NCBI GenBank assembly: GCA_050084515.1
Contig: CM114274.1
Location: forward strand, 38,874,001-38,938,000
Source of the DNA: Blasia pusilla
Lineage: Eukaryota; Marchantiophyta; Marchantiopsida; Blasiales
DNA length: 64,000 bases
Direction of reading: 5' to 3'
The notes below the pieces were generated by a model. It had not been told where the DNA came from. It did not search any database and saw only the letters and a program-made list of their open reading frames with translations. Every line of letters starts with the position of its first letter. The stretch's first letter is position 1. The position numbers were made by a program, and so were the translations under genes. Shown here in pieces: positions 1 through 13,851 of the stretch.

Positions 1-611
1 GAATGGCTTGTCGCTGGCGCTTTCAACCGAGCTCAGGGGTTCATAAACGCCGGGCTCGGATTTTGAAATTTCTTTCGTCGAGGTTTTACTGAGGTTTAGG
101 AGCTGCTCAGGGTTCGGTGCTGCGTGCCTTGGGAGTGTCCATTGCTTGATCTGAAAACCAGGAAGTAGGAGTACTGATGCAAGTTCAACAAAGTTGTCCA
201 GAAATTGTGCACGTCCCATTGGTGATTGGGTATCAGGTCAGTGGCGTGTCCCCATGTGACAGTCAGGGAAGAGTTCTGACTGTGGAGGAGGTGACGTGGC
301 ATCTCCCCAGCTCAGTTCGTATCCTGGAACGGACATACCAGGATTGGAAGGGTATACAGGGTTGGACATTTAACAGCACATATACTATTTTCAAGATAAC
401 TATTGTATCCTCCATAGGGTTTTGGGTATTAGGAGACACTGGTTTTCACAGGGAAATTGGATACCGTGATCATGTGCTTGAGATGTCCTGTCTCAATTTG
501 TTAGCTTTGTGTCTCACCTTCTGTCAGATATGTGCTGGCATGGATGCCGATCTCATTCAGATGGTCTTGTTGAGGTGCATTGCTGACCGGTTGTAATGGG
601 GTTGTTTACAG
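1..611 (+). other. non-coding start of window, probably NAA25 intron
   Basis: No coding exon of NAA25 or another gene could be recognised here. The first recognisable exon starts at 612 after a clear acceptor (ttgtttacag) and begins in the middle of the conserved N-terminal TPR region. At least one earlier exon with the start codon must therefore lie before the window, and this stretch is most simply intron. An open frame of 139 codons at 177-596 has no recognisable similarity and I do not call it a gene. Confidence 0.6.
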
Positions 612-3600
612 GCCCTGAAAGCCTTGGTGCTTGAGAGGATAGGAAAACCTGATGAGGCATTGGTTTGTTGCAATCAAGCAAAGGACGCAAGGCCATCAGA
701 TGATTTGACACTGAACACACTGCAGATGGTATACCAACGATTGAAATTACGTGAGTTTATTGGCTCACTTGGTTCCAATGGCTGTTGTGAGCTTGACTCT
801 CTCAGATCATAGAATAAACTCTTATTTCTGATATTGAGTTAACAACATGATGAAAACTCGCTTCCCTAACGTCGTTAAAGTTCATAGGTTCACAAATTTT
901 TCTCGGGAATGACAATCTTCCCGAGAATTGAAGAAGGAACCCAGAGTTTTTGGGCACAAGATTTGATCTGAGAGATGAAGACAGCGAGCTTCGAGTGACA
1001 GGCAGATTCCCTGCAGCTAATGTGATTTTCTTTAGTAGGGCTTATTCAGATGTTGTTCCAAGATCAGTGCCACGGTTCTTCTTTTGTAGGAAAACAAGTA
1101 GGAATTGGGTTTAGGGGTATGGATGCTTTCGAAGGTGCACCAGCTTGACTGAACCGGTGCAGCACAGGGACCTAATTCTTTAGATGCTGGTGATCGTGCT
1201 TTTGCACAGGTGCCCACCTCCTTTTGGCATCTTATCCTAATTGTTGGACTCCTGTCCATATTTGCTTTTCCTCATCTGCTGATTCCCCCGTATCTTTCAT
1301 TGTTCATGCAGTGGACCAGGCAACAATTTGTTATGAGTATGCTTGCTCCAAGGTACCCAACAATTTGGAGTTGTTGGTGTCCTTGTTCAAGTGTTATGTA
1401 CGGGAGTATGCTTTTGTGAAACAGCAGCTGGTTCGTTACCGCCCTTCCTTTGAGTATTCTATCCAGTAGAGAAATCACATTAGTTGCAAGAGCAGTATGC
1501 ATTTTCCATTGAGATTACGAAGAGCTTCATTTCTACTGCTGGTGACCAATCATGTCAACAAGACAACTTGTCTGCCAATACTCCTTACAAGTTCAGTGAG
1601 TTAGTTTGCTAGACATTCATCAATGTTAATTAGAGTGGTGATTCTAAAAGTTTGCTTAGTGAATGGACAATTTGAGATAATGGATTTTGTCAGTGGAAGA
1701 ATGTCCTTTTAAGTGTCTATTGAAAGTAATTGCTGTAAACTGGAAAGCTGTAGATTGCCCTGCGACAGTGGAACTGCCCCAAGATGGTTCCATCTGTGCA
1801 TGTAAGGGTTACCGGGTATCTGATATCTCCTAATCCCAGAGAACCAGTGGTGATGTCGGCAGACAGCGATGAAGTTATATAAATTGATTGGAGAAGAGAA
1901 ATTTCTTCTGTGGGCTGTCTGCAGTGTTCTAATGCAGGTAATTTTACCCACAGCATTACCTAAGCAAGATGATGTTTCGACAGGATTCCAGGTTTTTTAA
2001 ATAGCTTCTGTTATTGCTGTCTATTTGTAGGGGATAGCAAGGTCTGCTTGTCAGGTTTCAATACACTTGGCCCAATTCTTTGAAATAAGCAACACGTTGA
2101 TTTAGAGGCATTGAGCCTGGCTCCAGTCTTTTATGTATCACGGTTTCTCATACTCATCTAAAGTGTAGATCACCACGTTCATAGTTTCCATTATTTACTT
2201 TTCTTCCTGGAGGAAATATAGTGGGTTCCCTGTGCTGCATCATTGGAGTGGTGTTGAAAGTTTTTTAGTTGAACTTTTGCTTGAGATTTGGTTTCTCAAG
2301 TGACCCCTGATGCCAAGAGAAGTGGTACCTTATTTAAGATTTGTGACGTTTCACGTACTCACTCCTTGATGAGAACCTGGAGATAGTGCTCAAATTGCTT
2401 GGTATGTGCGACCAGGGAGAGGGTTTAGTACCAGTGATGTCAATGCATAAGTTGTGTAGTGGAAGCAGGTTAGGTAAATAAATTTCATGGTGGGTTCTTC
2501 ATCCCTCTCTGCTCAGGTTGGCGAAGGTCTTAATTTTATATTACTGTAGGTTGGCATTGGTGATGGAGGTAGCCGCAAACTGGTTGCGTTGGCAGAGGGT
2601 CTACTAAAGAAACGAGTTGAGACACATGGTTTACAAGATCTGGAAGGTGGGTGAGGTGACATTTCAATGATTTGCCATAGGAGCATGTGCTTACAGAGGT
2701 GTAGGAGACATTCCTCACTAGAATCCATAATTCAGTTAGTGAATTGGTCAGATTAGCAAGGATTTGTGTAAGAAAAGATAAACCGGCCTTAATGGCCTTC
2801 CTTACCCCCTACGGCCTTGCGGACTTCACCCGACACTTCTACAACTCGCTTTCGGCCATTAACATTGATCCATTGATTTTAGAGTTTCTTGGGTCGAGAT
2901 GATGAACTTAATGTCAGGGTTATTTTCAACTGACAAGGAGCTTCAATGAAATACAGAATCCTCTTTTGCTGAGTAGGATAATAGTCATACAGGTTGAATT
3001 CCTCTGCATTTAAAGCATTTTCAGCCTCTGGATACATTCTCTAAGTTATACGCCCCGTGAACTATTGGCTGTCAAATTCTTCCTTCGTAAAGCACCTGTG
3101 AATCGGAGACAGCATGCCTACACATCCCCACGTCTATCGTGAAGTGAGTCTGCTAAGATGTAGTCTTAGCTTCCCCCTCTAATAATCTTTTGCAGTGAGT
3201 TCAGACTATTTCTGCTTCATGGGAAGTTCTTTATAATGTTGTTGTGAAAGCACTTTTCCTGAGAACTCAAGCATGGGATTGGCCAGCATTCTGGAAGTCC
3301 TGAATCTAGGTTGCCGGTGTTTGCAGCGTTGATGCTGTACATCAGTGTGTTGCAGCAACAGGAGAAGTATGACAGTGCCCTTGAAATTCTCTCTGGGAAG
3401 CTTGGTGCACTGTTCAGCATCCAAAATGACAAACTCCGGTTGCAGGTGACACACGTTCTTGTCCCGAGGTAAATTTGCAGGGTAGGTCTCACGTGGATGG
3501 GGAGACTCTTGGTGAGTCTTCTCCCTTGCATGTAGACATTGAACATTCAATTGGATTTGTGGAGGGAAGTCTCGGAGTACCTTTTAGTGTTGCAGGTTTG

Positions 3601-6600
3601 GAGAAAGGCATTCTAGCAATTGGATGTGGTGGTGGTGGTGGGGATGATGGTGAGATTGGAAATACCGGAGGTGATATTTATCATCATATGGAAGTTATTC
3701 CGAGCACATCCAAAGTTCCATCAGAGATGACTTATCTATAGGATGTCTTGGAGTACTTTCAAATCAGTATCCTGCTTATGAAGTGACCCTGGAATTATAG
3801 GAGGGTTTTTCTCATGTGTGGCTGATCAGGGACCAATTGGGTTGAGGTACATAAGGGGGTTAGTAGTGGAAAAGTTACAGTCCCAGTTGATGAATTGAGT
3901 ACAACTCGCCATTAGTATTCATGTTATCTCTGGCATTCCAGTGATCTCAGAAGGACTAGTAGCACTCTCTACTATTTTTGCAGGTTATTTCCAGGGAGTA
4001 TTAGACTTTCATCCACTATCGTACAAGGTTAACCACATGTGCAGTACACGTGCCAGGTTTACTTTAGTGAGCACATGCCATCATCCCAACATAGCCTTTT
4101 CTACCTTGTTAATTCAGATCAGTTTCGAGGTTTCTGATTTTTCTCTGGCCTTGTGTGATTGCGACTTGTGAACAAGCTTGCAGGGAGAACTATTGATGCG
4201 ATTACATAATTTTGGTCAGGCAGCTGAAGTATTCAAGGATATCTTGATGACAAGGTAAACTGTTCAGCCTGTTCCATGTTGCCATTTTCCTTGATAGATT
4301 TTTTTGGGAATCTATTGTTTTGATTATCAATGGGCCTTTTCAAATCTGTAACATTCTGGTCTTTCTGTGTTTTGTGCAGCTCTGATGATTGGGCAGTTTT
4401 TATTTCGTATTTGGATGCATCTCTGGAAGGAGCTCAGATTAGTGGAGGAGAGTCATCTGATTTTGGGAATAATTCTTCAGTTAGTCTGGAGGAAGACGAG
4501 GTCTGTAGCTGCAAATGTGTGACTTAGACTTATCAGAGACTTATCAGATGTCCAGTTTGCTCCTTTGATTTCATGTGGTCTGATCATTCGGACATGTTAC
4601 ATGTTGGCAAGTTTCAGGTGGACAACAGGCTGAATACAGTGATGAAACTAGTGATGGAGCTGCAAGGAGCTCCCATGGAAGAGTTGAGAAGGGCACCATT
4701 TTTGGCAGTCATAGAGATTGAAAAGCGGAGACTTCTTTTCAAGAGGAAAACTGCAGGGCAACAGCAACTCAGGGAACAGTCGTCAGTCCTCGCTGATTCT
4801 ATTTTAGCTTATTTCAAAAGGTTTGTATCTCTTTTTGAGAAGATGCTGAGGCGTTCTAGGCGTATAACTCTCATGTAAACTCTAGTGCAGTTAATTCTAC
4901 TAAGTTTTAGTGTCTGATTACAGGAATGGAAATATTTCTTCCAGGGTTCCGGAAAATGTAATGAGGTATATAGTGTTAGAGTTATTGTAGCTCTTAGCAT
5001 GTAAGGCCTGATATTGGTTATGGTTTGCAAATGTGCAGGTTTGGATATTTGTTGAGCTTTTCATCTGATATGGCAGGATTTGTTGAATACGTTGATGAGG
5101 ATCACAAGGAGTATCTTTCAAGTGCTTTACATGAAGTAAGCATTCAAGTGGAAAGTGAGGGTTCTGTCAAGCGCTTGAGACGAAAAATATCAGCATTTCA
5201 AGTGGAAGAGCAGTTGAGAATAAAGTCAACAGCCACAGACAGAGGTTTTATGCTCCTTCATGTTATGATTTAAAGGTTTTTGATAATTAACAGATGGCAA
5301 GGGGAAATGAAAATTTCTGTCTGTGCATGTCAATGAGATTTAGGCATTGAGGATTAGCTTTTGGGACATTGACAAGATTAATACAGTGGGAGTAAGATTG
5401 CCAAAGCTACTGAGTAAGTCTCTTCACATGTTTTTGCTATGGGAACATAGTGACTGCAGTGTGGGAATTTGTAGTTTGTCTTGATCCATGAAAGCCAAGA
5501 TTTTTTGTGAACTCCTTTGGTTTTTCTAAATTCTTTTCGTCTGCAGATGTGGCTTTACATGCAATCGAAATTGTGAAGCTTTATGTGGAAAGTTTGGAAC
5601 TCTCGACTGATCTAGATGCCCAGGAAAGCATGCATGGTGAAGAACTTCTGGTCTTAGCAACAAATCTGTTGATTGAGGTGACTATCATACACATGAATTC
5701 TCATAGTTGCACTTCTTGGAGCTGAGGTTACAATTGAGGGCTTGTGGGGTTTGCATGCCTATGCATTTTGTTTCGCTTCTGTGTGTTGCTCTGTTGTAGA
5801 TATCACGGACCAAATCAGAGGCACTCTCTAATATTCCTTTCCCTATCACATCCAGTTATTCCGGCGAACTCAACAAATAGGGTTCTTACTTGAGGCAATT
5901 TTAGTCCTCGAATTTGGTCTCTTTGCAAGAAGGTGAGTTGTTTCCTTACCAGGTTCAACTGTGAACTCTCACACAGTTATCTCATGTTGTTTGGAATGCG
6001 TGCATGTGCTTTAGAGGATTGACCTTACAATGTCGGGTCTATAAGTGATTTATCTCGGTCGCTTTGAGTATATTCTGGCCTTATCAAAAGTCCTCATGAG
6101 AGAAATTCTAAATTCTTTCTCTTGCTGATCTTAAGTCTGATAGATTATGGTATAAACTTGCTCAAGATTTCTCCAAGATAGAGAGCACATGTCAGATGTT
6201 AAGTTACCTATCATTGCTCTAGTTACATGCATTGGCACGTTCTCTAGCCTTGTTAAATTTTGGGGCTTTCTGAGTGCAGGTATAGTGCACAATACAAGCT
6301 CATCCTCATAGACTTATACACCATGGTCTCTTCAGTGATTCCAGCATTGGACTGGTGAGTATGATTGATAGTATCATTCACGTACGTTTGATCCACCCTA
6401 GAAGTGGTGTAATTTCGTCTGAGTGAATTTTGTTGTTGTTGCACCCCACTTTCTTCTGAAATGGTAGGATGTGTTTCTAATCTGCTCACAGGTATAGAAC
6501 ACTGGATGTGAAGTATATATTGGTGGAGACATTATCGCACTGTATATTACCAGGCCTGCTAGGCTCAACCTGTTGGTCAGATCTTCAGAACTTACTGTCG

Positions 6601-9277
6601 GATTCCATACGATTTTATGACAACCATCAAAGAGAATCTGCTGATCTCACTGTTCTTGCATATGAACAGTGTACCTACTCCAAAGTGCGTGAATTCCCTC
6701 TGATAACAACACCAAGAGGCTCATGAATGGACCTTACAATTGTTATTTTCATGTATTTTTCTGTTACTTTTGCTGCATTTAGTTCCTGGTTCTGATTTGG
6801 TTGCATTGTATTATGTGTTGCTGCTATTTGAGGGGAACCTTACTTCCACAGACATCGGATTGTGAAATTCTTGTGACATTGAATGGGTCTGGAATAAGTT
6901 CAGTCAAGTTAAACTGGTGAGTTTGTAGTCACTGGAATTTTAGAATTTTGCTCCTCAGCCAGCGTGCATTCTACAGAATGCTTACAGGTATGTCTCCTTC
7001 TCAGGTGCTTGAGTTTGTGGAGTTCAAGGAAAGGATTGGAAGATCACACCAACGTTTAGTTTTTCGGATTGAATCAGCAATCTTGTCATTAAAAGAGAAG
7101 GCAGAAAATCTGGAGGAAGTTGAGGTATACATCTGGGCATTTCAGCACATATATTCTTCATCTGAGGATTCTCCTGGAAGTTTTCTTGCTGCTGTCATTA
7201 GCAGTGTTTCCTTTGGATGATATCCGTACGCGAAGTCTGGGTTACTGGATTTGGGGATTTGTTTCTAGTGATGTTTCTGATGCGAGTTGTACTTGGCTGA
7301 AGTTTTGTACTCAGAGTGGTTCTGGTCTTCTAATTCTGACGTGTGTCATCTTGAAGTCAGCACTTGTAGATCTGGAGTTTGGTAGGAGGCCAATGCAATG
7401 GTGTACTGAAGAGCAGCTGCGGTCACTTTCATTCAATGAGGACCTCCAAATCCGCCCCTGGTGGTCTCCAGCGCCTGATGAATGTTACTTAACAGGTTTG
7501 TTTTGTGATATGTTGCATGATTCAGGTTCTTGCTCATGAATTCATGAAAAAATCGTGTTCTCATAATTTTTTGAAAATACTATCAGGCCGGCTAAGAGAA
7601 GTTGGAGGTGAAAGAAGCTGGCACCATATTGAAAAAATGGTATGACTCCTGCTCTGGTATCTAGTAATTTGTGGATTACTCAAATTCGCCCCATGATCAT
7701 GTACATTTTGTAGAGTGGAAGGGTCAGTACAATATATATATATATTAATTTTTTTTAATTTTTTTTTGTCGGCTGTTCGTGGGATAGTGTAATTCAGGCT
7801 AAAGCCTGGAGTTCCAACTGGAGTTCAATCCCCTTTTGGAAAACCTAGCTATGAAAATCTTGAAGCTTGAATTTGCTGGTCAAGCTTTTTCATGTTCAGA
7901 ATTGCTGGACCTAGCCATCATCCAGGACAAAGAATGCATGGGCATTGTTTCTTTTGATAGTGTGGTGAAACTCAAATGAAAAGAAACAACTGGGAGTTGT
8001 GTATAAGATAAGTCATTCCTTCTGAGGAGTTACGCACATAGTGATGTTTCTTTCTGGGTTGGATCTTATTATTCCAGGAAGACCAACGTAAGAGGGAGAG
8101 CAGGTGGCGCAATCATGTCAAAAGAAGATGTTTGTTGCCTCGAATTTTATGTCTGTTGCTAAGCAGCATCAAAGAGCGAAGTGAATCAGAGCAGAGTTAT
8201 AGTGATACATCCTTCACTGAGCTCAAGAAACTCCTGGACGACTACTTCAGCACGTTAGGATTGCAATGGGATAAGTTTCAGGACTGGATAAATGATGCAA
8301 TCTCTTCAGAGAGGCTTATGCTGGAGGTGGGTATTTTGAAGTCGCTGGTAGATGATAGGTTTCTTGAGGACATCTAATATGTTGTGTGGTTTATATCTAT
8401 GTGTATCACTAGGCTAAAGATTCCAATTTGTGCTGTGCAAGGGATGTGAATCATGGGAATACTTCTGATTAGGGTGCCATGCATCAGTTGAGGTGGGGAT
8501 ATTATTCAAGTTACTGGGTAATCTCATGACTACTTTTATGATGGACAGGAATCAGGTGTTGATGCAGTGGAGATGATGACAGCAACTGTGTTTTGGACGA
8601 CATATCATCTCTCTGCCAAATCCTCGGAGACCACCTCTTGTGTATTGCCAATGGTGATACAAGTCATGGAGTATGTCCTTGAAAACTTGTTGAGAAACGT
8701 GACGAGGAACCTGTTTGATAATGAGTCGGGGAGTGAAGAAGCAGGTATTAAAGTGATCGCTCCAGGAAAGGGCTTGTCCTACTTGGTGCGCTTGACTTCG
8801 GAGTCTTTGGTGTGGCTTACTTTGTACATGCAGGCGTGGGCTAAACTTCTGCAGCCTTCTGGAAAGAAAAAGAAGAAACCTCCTGGATCTCTAGATCAAA
8901 ATGAAACAGCAGTTGAGAGCAATCTTTCTGGCAACCTTGAGTCTTTACGAATTGCATGTGTTGCTGCACTCAACAAGCTGCAGGGATGGTTATTGGAGTA
9001 TCTCAACAGGCCTGATCACGTAGAAGTGGATGCATTTCTTTCTATTATTTGTGGAGAGTCTGAGGCTCCTGATGGATCCCCTGGTAGTGTTATCAGGGTA
9101 CTAGAATCAGGATTGAGTACTGCAACACAGTTAGCTGCAAGAACACCCCAGACTAAGCAACCTTGGGACATTGTTTCTCACCTGAGAGAAATGGTGAGGA
9201 GCCAACGCCAGACTTTGGTGGGTATCCAAGACCTCTGTACTTTGAGATTGAAGACTCTGAGGTCGTTCAAGTTTTGA
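612..9277 (+). CDS. NAA25: NatB auxiliary subunit NAA25 (TPR protein), 5' end missing
   Basis: Auxiliary, ribosome-anchoring subunit of the cytosolic NatB complex, which with catalytic NAA20 acetylates N-terminal Met followed by Asp, Glu, Asn or Gln. Eighteen exons join in phase to 971 codons ending in TGA: 612-750, 1312-1430, 1863-1937, 2550-2646, 3327-3445, 4184-4254, 4380-4500, 4618-4820, 5039-5244, 5547-5677, 5856-5932, 6280-6354, 6492-6684, 7005-7124, 7357-7495, 7587-7639, 8078-8326 and 8549-9277. Recognisable plant NAA25 segments in order are ALKALVLERIGK, YPNN-like VPNNLELLVSLF, DLDAQESMHGEELL, RESADLTVLAY, FNEDLQIRPWWSP and a lysine-rich GKKKKKP stretch near the C-terminus. The Arabidopsis orthologue (TCU2) is about 1,060 residues, so roughly 80-90 N-terminal residues are missing. 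All introns are GT-AG. Exon 15 was placed at acceptor 7356 because the nearby AG at 7360 would break the frame. The donor at 1431 is weak. Confidence 0.93.
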
Positions 9278-12200
9278 TCCTCATTCTCTTCGCCCAAAGA
9301 GGGGCTGAATACAAAATTTTAATGGCCTGTAATGAGATAAGTTTATCCATGGATCTTTTGCAAAGAAATCTGGCACTTGCATGGTGCAAAGGCAACAACT
9401 GCCATGGTATCAATTGTGCATCCGATTTGACTGAAACTGGATGAGGTGAAGGTACCCTGGATGATGAGCAAGCTGGGCCTTCTGAGTTGGATTGGATTAT
9501 TATTGCTCCACTTCTGTTCTTTAGCTTAGAAGACATTTATTGAAACTGAGCTATGTGGTGCACTGCAGAGAGTTGGCACTCTGCTGCTTTCTTCTTCTAC
9601 TACCCATTACAAGGTAACCTACTTTGGGCTCAAGATCAGAGATATATCGGGATTGACTTCAAATCCATTTATTCCTCTAAAAAAATTCGGGGTAAAGAGG
9701 GTGTTGATGAGCTTGGAACCTTTTGCATACCTGGAGAATGCCATATTGAGCTCTATGGTTGATATTTTTGGCGCGCTTAAATTGGTCCTTGAGGGTCCAT
9801 TCTCTCGGGGCTTCACTGGAGGGAGTCATGTCTAGATTTGAAGATGGTCAAGGTATGGTTTCATCCTGTTGCACTCTGTACTCTTGAATAATTCATGCTC
9901 TGTGAAGATGTAACTTCTGTCAACATGAATACAAGACCGTTTTGTGCTTGAATTTTTCAAACTGGGAGATTGCTATGTTTTCATCTGAACTTCTAGCCTT
10001 AGCTATTTTGTTCAGTATCCCTTTTATGTTTATCACTTGAGTAACTTGAAAAGAACACCGCATGGAAGTCCTTGCAGTGTGTCCTTGGAGATTGCCATGT
10101 AGAATTTTGAAGGCTGACAATTTCCAGCTCGAATGTGGGGCAACAGAAGTCATTTTAATCACTCTTTGAGAATTGCACACAGCAGATTTACCTTCTGGTG
10201 CGATATCAGGACTAGCTTGAACTAACCCATCCATGACTTCAGCATGGACAGTGGGCAAGCCAGTTAATTGTTATTACCCAACCAGATCTAGATTTTAATT
10301 TCCCTATGATAGGATGGAGCACATGCACATCGTGCACTTAATACCCAGATTCGGTTGTCTCCGGTGCGGAGATCACCATGAGCTAGATCCATCACATGGA
10401 AAGCCTTCAATTTGTACATACATACACAGATCCTTTCTCTGCAGAGGGGCATTGAGAGCCATAGGGGCGCGTTTACAGGAGGGTGCCTATGACCCTTACA
10501 TATTTACCCACTGCCAGGATGAAGAAAAACTGTCGTATAAACATGAGAGGGCATTTCTTATCCTTTTCCTACTCTAGATCCTAAATAGATTGTGTCTACT
10601 CTAATTTGAGGTTATCCTAAAGATATTTGAGATCTGTGTGGGTATCCAACTAACTAGGCTGAGATTCAGGGCATCTCTAAACTTGATAGTAGTAGTTTTC
10701 AACACCTGAACAAGTTTTGTTGGTTCTAAGCATGAGTTTAGAAGTTTCTCATGTGAAACTTGAAATCGAGGGAAATTTCTGAAACCAGAAATTCCCCACC
10801 AAATATGTGGTCCTTCTAGTTAGTCAATGGACTAGAGTTTGGGATCCCTTCTCCAACAAAATTCAATTATGATGATAGTCTAGAGCATATAATATAACTT
10901 GGAGGGATGAGGGATGTGGGATGGCAGATTTAGGAGTTGAATACCAATATGTTGGATGTTAAATTGCCAATTTTGATGGCAGGCACAGAGTAATTTAAGA
11001 TTTGGAATAACATTGCACCGCAATTCCACACGGCATGGCACGTTTTAGTGTCGTAGAGTCCAACCTCTACTCCTAGCATCGTCCTAAAGTCCCTACCTCG
11101 ATCTTTGCATGTAGAAGACAATCCTATGCCGAATTCCAAAGACTCAACCACGGTGGAAGCCATGTGTCGGCTTGATGGGGGCAAGGCGAGGACTCATAGC
11201 TTGCACACCCATTTGATCCCTGCAAGCCTCTTTTAATCCGAGCCTCTCACCCATTCTTGTGTCTCGACTCTCATTCTTCATGTTCATGCAAGCTATCTCT
11301 CCTTCGCATACGTATGCATGAGAATATTGGTCTTGTAAGGTTAATAGTTTCTATATAGAATCAAAGTTTTAAAGAATCTTTTAGCAAGTCCAAAGAGAGT
11401 AGAAGATTTGCATAGAGAAGAATTTGACATATGGAAAAACAAAGGTAAGGGCCGCTTGGAGTAATAGAGACATTGGTTTTGGAGACTAAAAAATATCATC
11501 AAGTTCAAATAACCTCGAGCAAATAACGAGATTCAACATATGAATTTTGAGTTTTTTTTCTCTTTGGTAGTTCCTTGAGTCTACTATGATTAACACAAAG
11601 CATAGTTCTAACAGAAGACGATGTCATTTATACCTTAAGCATATATCACAAACATGGAAGTGATGTAGTCATCATACTATGTATTTCCCAAGGCATATGG
11701 TGGATGTATGGATATGTAAAACCCTAATCCCAAAAGCAAATCATAAACGTGATTTCACTCTCCGTAGGAGGTAGGGATGGAACAAGAAACTACATTAGTG
11801 AGATATTAGATACCAAAAAAAGATGTTATGTTACAAGGTTGAAGCCCACACAAGGTCATAATCAAGATATTTGGTGGGTGACACATCCATACAGAATGGG
11901 CCCAACATTAAATTCCTCGGTTCTAAGTTCAATCAAGAGAACAAATTCGGTTAAGAGATATGTCTCTAGATAACTTTACTCGACGGGTCATCTATACCTT
12001 GGAGCAGTCAATTTTATTTTCCCCTCGAAGAACCTCTAGTCCTAGTATAGCACGCGTGAGATAATCTATGCACTAATTGGAGGATGCAATTTTCTGAAGG
12101 TGCTCCTCTATTTGACACGGGTCACTAAACTTCTCTAAAAACTACTTTTGCCACTTTAATTGGTTGAAAATCGGTGAAGAGAATGAAGGTATTAATAGGG

Positions 12201-13782
12201 GTCGTAGTTATTAATCAGCGATGTCCCTTGCGGGTCCTAACTAGTTATTTATATGCGCATGACCAACTCCTTTTTACAGTAGTTTTCTGGTTTTTCCAAA
12301 GACAACTTGTCCATCCAACAAGTGTTCAAAATAGAGTGTTCGTAATAAATGAAGCCCAAGAGCTCTCAAAGTGAATCCTCAAAGTGCTCGAGATGTATTT
12401 CAAGGTCGGTTGTGGCCTTTGGATACTTGACTCTTTGAGTCCCCCTCTTTTGTTTTTCTGATGGTTGTCCATCATGCATATTTATTGAGGTTTGTCATTC
12501 CTGTTTCTTAGAGAGTAGATGGACTAGGACTAGTAGTGGAGTCCACTAGCTCCATCTAAATTAGATACATGAGCGTTGATGGACTATCCATAGGCAGAGT
12601 TAGGTATATTCTTCCAACCGTAGCGTCATCTTCGTATCCAAGTATAGATGGAGAGGAGAGGAGAGGATTGGATTTTGAGTTATTAGGTATTGTCAAGTCA
12701 ATGAGCATAAGCATTGCATGGGAGCCCCGAAACATGAAAGACTTTAAAGAGGTCCAGAAAAAAATCCATTCCTTTCCCCACTAAAGATGAAAAAAGAAGA
12801 AGAACGAAGACAAAAAAAAGTTGATATTCCTATGTCGATGAAGAAAATTTAATCCGTGACAAGGAAGACATCTATATTATTTTTGGAGAGTGTCTTCTTG
12901 ATTTGCAAACACCTCTATGTTTGACACATGACAACTAAGCAACAAGAAAATATTTCACATGCTACGGAAATTTGAATTTATGCGAAGAATTCCTTTCATG
13001 GGTTATGCATTACGTCTCCAAACCAATGTCCGCGGAGAACCGGGGTTACTTGTTGAGCTGGCCGGAAGAATTTGAGAATTTCCGATTCAGTTTGTCACTT
13101 ACCGGCCAAAAACCGAGGGTTCAAGGAGGGTGTCATTTGTATCTGTTTAGCCGGTCGGAATGACGAAAACTTCAAAAATTGCCGCTCCCCAGACCCTGCT
13201 CCAAACACTTTTTTTTCCCGATGCATACCATGACACTTTACTAGGCGACATTATATCCAAGTCAAATGCACACCCTTCAATTGCTCCTATTTATTTATCG
13301 TCTTCCTTTTCCCGTCCAAGAAAAATCGCGCGCACGTTTCACCGCGGCGTCTCCGACAGAGCCCGTCAACTGTTCTCGTTCGCATTGGATGGAATCTGCG
13401 TCAGCGACTCAGCGTGACCTGGCAGGGACTCGGATCCGGGACCGGGCCCTGGGGAGGACAGGGACTGGATCCGGAGACGAAAAGAAAGGAAGGTGACGGG
13501 AAAACCCATCGGGAGTACAAACGAAAAGGGAGGCATTCTTACCGGCTTAACTCACCGACGATATGGCAACACCTAGTGAGACTCCGGCGAGGGAGGCAGA
13601 TGCGGCGGACTTCGCATCGTTGAGGTGAGGATTGTGGAGGGAGCGAGTGTTTCGGGGGAGGTCGCAGGACTTTGGACGAGACGAATCTGTGCGGACTTCG
13701 CACGACAGGCTGAAGACTATGTGGAGGCAGAGGCGAATCCACGAAATTCGAGAGCGTCGAAGAGGATTGTGGAGGAACTGAC
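9278..13782. other. intergenic, no recognised gene
   Basis: This follows the NAA25 stop and probably begins with its 3' UTR. From about 10,600 the DNA is AT-rich and its open frames are short. None of the translations (for example 10314-10577 +, 10930-11184 -, 11749-11973 +, 12569-12784 +) resembles a family I know. The last few hundred bases before 13783 are GC-richer and probably carry the L-GalDH promoter. I see no clear TATA box at a useful distance. Confidence 0.5.
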
Positions 13783-13851
13783 ATGAGGAGAGGAGAGGAG
13801 AGGAGACACAGAGAGACAGAGACAGAAAGAAAGGAGGAGAAAGAGCAAGGG
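13783..13851 (+). promoter_or_regulatory. GA-rich 5' leader of L-GalDH
   Basis: An almost pure purine stretch of GAGGA, GAGA and GAAA units runs directly into the ATG at 13852. Such GA/CT-rich leaders are common in plant 5' UTRs and can bind GAGA-type (BBR/BPC) factors. The role is inferred from composition and position only. Confidence 0.4.

Noticed and set aside
177-596. 139-codon open frame at the window start
   Set aside because: No similarity to NAA25 or other families; composition fits intron or untranslated DNA.
3475-3741. 88-codon frame with a GGGGGDD run in NAA25 intron 5
   Set aside because: It follows a normal donor at 3446 and has no counterpart in NAA25; the glycine run comes from a GGT microsatellite.
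7725-7850. TA/T-rich tract followed by a tRNA B-box-like GGAGTTCAATCCCC, possible SINE
   Set aside because: No convincing A box at the right distance, the poly-T is on the wrong side for this orientation, and no target duplication was found.
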